DNA of 64,000 nt, from positions 3,906,001 to 3,970,000 of the forward strand of contig OZ242974.1 in assembly GCA_965211775.1 (NCBI GenBank). Direction: 5' to 3'. This DNA is from Thiodiazotropha sp040506975 (GTDB lineage Bacteria > Pseudomonadota > Gammaproteobacteria > Chromatiales > Chromatiaceae). Shown one piece after another: positions 60,469-64,000 of the stretch. Made by a program: the position numbers and the translations under genes. The notes under the pieces were generated by a model. It had not been told where the DNA came from and searched no databases. It saw only the letters and a list, made by a program, of their open reading frames with translations. How positions within the stretch are numbered: the stretch's first letter is position 1; each line of letters begins with the position of its first letter.

Positions 60469-62751
60469 ATGAAAGAATCCTTTTTCCGTTTCGTACTGAA
60501 TAACAGATTGCTGGTCATATTTCTTGCCGTCGCAATCTCTCTGTTGATGGGCAGCGGGATACAACACCTGGCATTCAGCAATGACTACCGCATGTTTTTC
60601 AGTGAAGAGAATCCGCAACTGAAGGCCTTCGAACAACTGCAGAATACCTACACGAAAAATGACAATGTGTTATTTGTCATCGCACCCAGGGACGGCAAGG
60701 TATTTACCCGGGAAACCCTCTCCGCCGTTGCGGAACTGACCAAGGAGTCCTGGCAGATCCCCTACTCCCTGCGGGTCGACTCCATCACCAACTTCCAGCA
60801 TACCCATGCCGAAGGGGATGACCTGATCGTTGAGGACCTTGTCCTGGAGCCTCAATCCCTGAGCGATGAAGAGCTGGCGAAGAAACAGCAAATCGCCACC
60901 GGCGATCCGCTCCTGGTCAATCGTTTGATATCGCCCTCGGCCCACACCACCGGCGTCAATGTGACGGTACAGCTGCCGGGCAAAAAACTGACCGAGGTAC
61001 CGGAAGTGGCTGAACGGGCGAGGGAGATGGCAAATAACATCGAGGCGGCCTATCCCAACATCGACATCCATCTCACCGGCATGGTGATGATGAACAACGC
61101 TTTTCCGTCCGCTTCCCAAGATGACATGACGAGCCTCTACCCGATCATGTTCGTTGCGGTGATCCTGGTATTGGTAGTGATGCTGCGCTCCATTCCCGGC
61201 ACTCTCTCAACCGTGATCATCATTATTCTGATGATCATCGCCACCATGGGCCTGACAGGCTGGCTCGGTATCAAGATGTCACCACCCACCACCACGGTAC
61301 CGATCGTGATCATGACCCTGGCGATCGCCGACTGTGTACACATTTTGGTTAACTTTCTCCACTTCATGCGGGACGGGCAGAACAAGTATGAGGCGATGAT
61401 GGAGAGTCTGCGCATTAATCTGCAGCCCATTTTCCTTACCACCCTGACCACTGCCATCGGCTTTCTCAGTCTCAATTTCAGTGAAGCACTGCCGTTCCGT
61501 GATTTGGGTAACATGGCGGCCATGGGGGTAGTGCTGGCATTCTTTCTTTCCATCACCTTCCTGCCCGCCATGATGATGCTGTTACCGGTCAAGGCCCTCA
61601 GCGGAGACACCCTGGGCAGCATTGCCATGGTACGCTTCTCCGACTTTGTCGTGCGTTATAAGAAGCAGCTGCTATGGGGCATGGGCATGGTTGTGTTGCT
61701 GCTCATTTCGCAGATACCCAACAACCGGCTCGATGATCAGTTTGTAAAATATTTCGACGAGACCATCACCTTTCGGCAGGCAACCGATTACGCCACTGAA
61801 AATTTAACCGGTATCTATCTCATAGAGTATTCCCTGGAGAGCGGCGAGACCGGAGGCATCAGCGATCCACAGTTTCTGCAGAGAGTGGAGGAGTTCGCCA
61901 ACTGGTATCGGCAGCAACCTCATGTTCTGCACGTCAACAGCATTACCGACATCATGAAGCGGCTCAATCGCAATATGCACGCTGACAATGACGATTGGTA
62001 CCGGCTGCCGGATCAACGGGACCTGTCGGCCCAATACCTGCTGTTGTATGAGTTTTCTCTCCCCTTCGGCCTCGACCTGAATAATCAGATCAATGTAAAA
62101 AAGTCGGCGACGCGTTTTACCGTCACCATGGAGAGTATCTCCACCACCCAGTTGTTGGAGATCGAAGAGCGCGCCCAGACATGGCTGCAGGAGAATGCAC
62201 CCGGCATGCGTATCGACGGCGCCAGTCCCACGATCATGTTCGCTCATATCGGCAATCGAAATATCATCTCCATGTTGAAAGGCACCACGCTGGCGCTGGT
62301 GATGATCTCCGTAATATTGATCTTCGCCCTGCGTTCGCTGCGAGTGGGTGGGCTCAGTCTTATTCCCAATCTTGTGCCGATGGGGATGGCATTCGGATTG
62401 TGGGGTATCTTTGTCGGCGAGGTTGGACTGGCACTCTCCGTGGTAACCGGCATGACCCTCGGCATCGTGGTTGACGATACCGTGCACTTTCTCAGCAAAT
62501 ATCTACGTGCCCGCCGTGAAAAGGATATGGACCGCGAAAACGCAGTACGTTACGCATTCTCCACAGTGGGCACCGCTCTGTGGGTTACGACACTGGTGTT
62601 GATGGTCGGCTTCGGCATCCTCGCCTTCTCCCACTTTCAGCTGAATGCGGGGATGGGCATGTTGACCGCCATAACCCTAGGCTTGGCACTTGTTGCAGAT
62701 TTCCTGTTCCTGCCCCCGTTGTTGATCTATTTCGGAGGAAAAAAATCATGA
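60469..62751 (+). CDS. MMPL/RND-family exporter
   Basis: This is a 760-residue inner-membrane protein with about twelve membrane segments and two periplasmic loops. It is smaller than drug-type RND pumps and resembles the MMPL/HAE3-like group (DYRMFFSEENPQLKAFEQLQ after segment 1; repeated MTLAIADCVHILVNFLHFM and MTLGIVVDDTVHFLSKYLRA with charged residues in the helix). It is translated together with the LolA-like gene (ATGA overlap). Relatives are linked to export or trafficking of lipids and hopanoids; the cargo is unknown. Confidence 0.87.
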   Translation: MKESFFRFVLNNRLLVIFLAVAISLLMGSGIQHLAFSNDYRMFFSEENPQLKAFEQLQNTYTKNDNVLFVIAPRDGKVFTRETLSAVAELTKESWQIPYSLRVDSITNFQHTHAEGDDLIVEDLVLEPQSLSDEELAKKQQIATGDPLLVNRLISPSAHTTGVNVTVQLPGKKLTEVPEVAERAREMANNIEAAYPNIDIHLTGMVMMNNAFPSASQDDMTSLYPIMFVAVILVLVVMLRSIPGTLSTVIIIILMIIATMGLTGWLGIKMSPPTTTVPIVIMTLAIADCVHILVNFLHFMRDGQNKYEAMMESLRINLQPIFLTTLTTAIGFLSLNFSEALPFRDLGNMAAMGVVLAFFLSITFLPAMMMLLPVKALSGDTLGSIAMVRFSDFVVRYKKQLLWGMGMVVLLLISQIPNNRLDDQFVKYFDETITFRQATDYATENLTGIYLIEYSLESGETGGISDPQFLQRVEEFANWYRQQPHVLHVNSITDIMKRLNRNMHADNDDWYRLPDQRDLSAQYLLLYEFSLPFGLDLNNQINVKKSATRFTVTMESISTTQLLEIEERAQTWLQENAPGMRIDGASPTIMFAHIGNRNIISMLKGTTLALVMISVILIFALRSLRVGGLSLIPNLVPMGMAFGLWGIFVGEVGLALSVVTGMTLGIVVDDTVHFLSKYLRARREKDMDRENAVRYAFSTVGTALWVTTLVLMVGFGILAFSHFQLNAGMGMLTAITLGLALVADFLFLPPLLIYFGGKKS

Positions 62752-63527
62752 AGTCCACCCTTCTACCACTGCTGCTGGTATTGACACCGGCACTGACCCT
62801 GGCAATGACCGCGGAAGAGCGCGGACTGGAGATCGCCAAGGAGATCGAGGCCCGTGATACCGGCTTTCACGACTTCAAGGCCAGCATGTCGATGTTGTTG
62901 CGCAACAAGCATGGCGAAGAGAGTCTGCGCGACATGCGTAATAAGACCTTGGAGGTCGAAAACGACGGCGACAAAACACTGGTGGTTTTCGATGAACCGC
63001 GGGATGTGAAAGGCACCGCCCTGCTGAGCTTCTCCCACAAGGTCGGTGACGACGATCAGTGGCTCTACCTGCCGGCACTGAAAAGGGTCAAGCGCATCGC
63101 CTCGCGCAACAAATCCGGACCGTTCATGGGTAGCGAGTTCGCCTATGAGGATATCTCATCCCAGGAGGTTGAGAAGTATACCTACAAGTACATCGAGGAC
63201 GGCGATCATCAAGGTACCCCCTCCTTCCTGATCGAACGCTACCCGGTGGATCCCAACTCCGGTTACACCCGCCAGCAGGTCTGGGTCGACAAACAGCGTT
63301 ACATACCGCTCAAGATCGACTACTACGATCGCAAGAACTCGCCACTGAAGACCCTGGTGTTTCGCGGCTATCAGCAATACCTCGATCAGTATTGGCGCGC
63401 TGACGAGATGTTCATGGAGAATCACCAGACGGGAAAGAGCACCCTGCTGACATGGAAGGAATACAATTTTCGCACCGGCCTGAGTGACGGTGATTTCAAT
63501 AAGAACAGTCTGAAGCGCGCACGATAG
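62748..63527 (+). CDS. LolA-like outer-membrane lipoprotein-sorting protein
   Basis: This is a 259-residue periplasmic protein with a signal peptide (TLLPLLLVLTPALTLAMT) and a LolA/LolB-like half-barrel (LLSFSHKVGDDDQWLYLPAL, RIASRNKSGPFMGSEFAYEDI, VWVDKQRYIPLKIDYYD). Start ATG 62748 follows GGAGG and overlaps the exporter stop; a longer upstream frame from 62580 lies inside the exporter gene and is rejected. Such proteins are encoded beside MMPL exporters and probably carry the exported lipid. Confidence 0.85.
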   Translation: MKSTLLPLLLVLTPALTLAMTAEERGLEIAKEIEARDTGFHDFKASMSMLLRNKHGEESLRDMRNKTLEVENDGDKTLVVFDEPRDVKGTALLSFSHKVGDDDQWLYLPALKRVKRIASRNKSGPFMGSEFAYEDISSQEVEKYTYKYIEDGDHQGTPSFLIERYPVDPNSGYTRQQVWVDKQRYIPLKIDYYDRKNSPLKTLVFRGYQQYLDQYWRADEMFMENHQTGKSTLLTWKEYNFRTGLSDGDFNKNSLKRAR

Positions 63528-63539
63528 CGCTCTACCAAG

Positions 63540-64000
63540 ATGAGCGGGAGCAAGTTAGTGATAGGCCTTTTCCACCGATGCAGGGTGCGGCTTGCCGCAC
63601 CACTGCTGCGGTTAATGTTATTGATACCCGGACTGTTGTCTGCAGGCGAATGGAGCGGCTTTGTCGAACTGCAGGGACGGCATTTCCCACAACAGGCGAT
63701 GGACAGGGATCAATCCGATCAACTGCTGTCGATTGTCATCCAGCCTGAATACTATCAGCGTTGGGATAATGACAGACAAAGCCTGCTGTTCATTCCCTTC
63801 CTGCGCTGGGACAGCGAGGACGACGAGCGCACCCATGGCGATATCCGGGAGCTGATCTGGACCTACGCCGGCGACGGCTGGGAAGCCAAAGCCGGTATCG
63901 GCAAGGTCTTCTGGGGGGTCACTGAGGCGCTGCACCTGGTGGATATCATCAACCAGACGGACTTGATAGAGAACCCTGACGGCGAACAGAAACTGGGTCA
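63540..64000 (+). CDS. Exported protein, third gene of the exporter operon (3' end outside window)
   Basis: The frame opens at ATG 63540, twelve bases after the LolA-like stop, and stays open to the window end (about 153 residues seen). A signal region (LAAPLLRLMLLIPGLLSAGEW) is followed by strand-like, aromatic sequence (WSGFVELQGRHFPQ, WTYAGDGWEAKAGIGKVFWG) suggesting an outer-membrane barrel. It would complete an exporter/carrier/outer-membrane set. Confidence 0.7.
   Translation, partial: MSGSKLVIGLFHRCRVRLAAPLLRLMLLIPGLLSAGEWSGFVELQGRHFPQQAMDRDQSDQLLSIVIQPEYYQRWDNDRQSLLFIPFLRWDSEDDERTHGDIRELIWTYAGDGWEAKAGIGKVFWGVTEALHLVDIINQTDLIENPDGEQKLG

Overview
The window reads as the chromosome of a gammaproteobacterium, most likely a sulfur-cycle member of the Chromatiales-like group (Sedimenticola or Thiodiazotropha type). 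This is inferred from protein character (RpfC-type hybrid kinase, CBS-PAS-GGDEF-EAL protein, multiheme cytochromes, DMSO-reductase-family enzyme, TauE/SafE exporter) and is not proven. Mobile DNA is dense: three IS1595-family copies (one cut by the window edge), three IS1380-family copies (two nearly identical, one diverged) and two IS4-family copies, most with readable target-site duplications. There is also a family of small repeat elements with terminal inverted repeats (called E1-E7 here). No rRNA, tRNA or CRISPR was seen.

Layout. 1-7.0 kb: IS1595 end, an Hpt-domain remnant, an RpfC-like hybrid kinase, a YbaK-type deacylase, and a membrane TIR-propeller protein. 7-16 kb: acetyltransferase, orphan HlyD-type adaptor, a ribbon-helix-helix/coiled-coil pair, alpha/beta hydrolase, BASS transporter, and a 1099-residue cyclic-di-GMP protein. 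16.4-20.2 kb: one lipoprotein gene split by an IS1380 and an IS1595. 20.3-30.2 kb: glutamine amidotransferase, SugE, an amber-interrupted EthD gene, a secreted TrmO-like protein, an RND adaptor and pump pair, a diverged IS1380 sitting inside a repeat element, and a DUF481 barrel.

30.6-44.6 kb is the most interesting part. A minus-strand operon starts at a sigma-54 promoter (40000-40016). It encodes a 94-residue secreted protein, a 333-residue secreted protein made almost entirely of Gly-Met-Ser repeats, a pentaheme cytochrome c, a Tat-exported DMSO-reductase-family catalytic subunit with an altered Fe-S motif, a DmsB-like subunit, a TorD-like chaperone, a 38-residue peptide and a NapF-like ferredoxin, followed by a thioredoxin-NHL lipoprotein. 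A second sigma-54 promoter (41180-41195) drives another secreted protein. Next to it lie a heme-motif sensor kinase and an NtrC-type activator, and 17-bp palindromes suited to be the activator's binding sites lie upstream of both promoters. I infer a dedicated, regulated periplasmic redox system, possibly involving methionine oxidation and repair.

45.6-54.1 kb: a secreted thioredoxin-fold protein whose N-terminus is supplied by a repeat element, a secreted propeller protein, a TauE/SafE exporter, HrpB helicase, and an SMC/YhaN-like ATPase with membrane segments. 54.4-59.6 kb: a thioesterase gene split by two IS4 elements 35 bases apart, a small membrane protein, and a third IS1380. 59.7-64 kb: a TetR regulator with a likely autoregulatory operator, followed by an MMPL/RND exporter, a LolA-like protein and the start of another exported protein that runs off the window.
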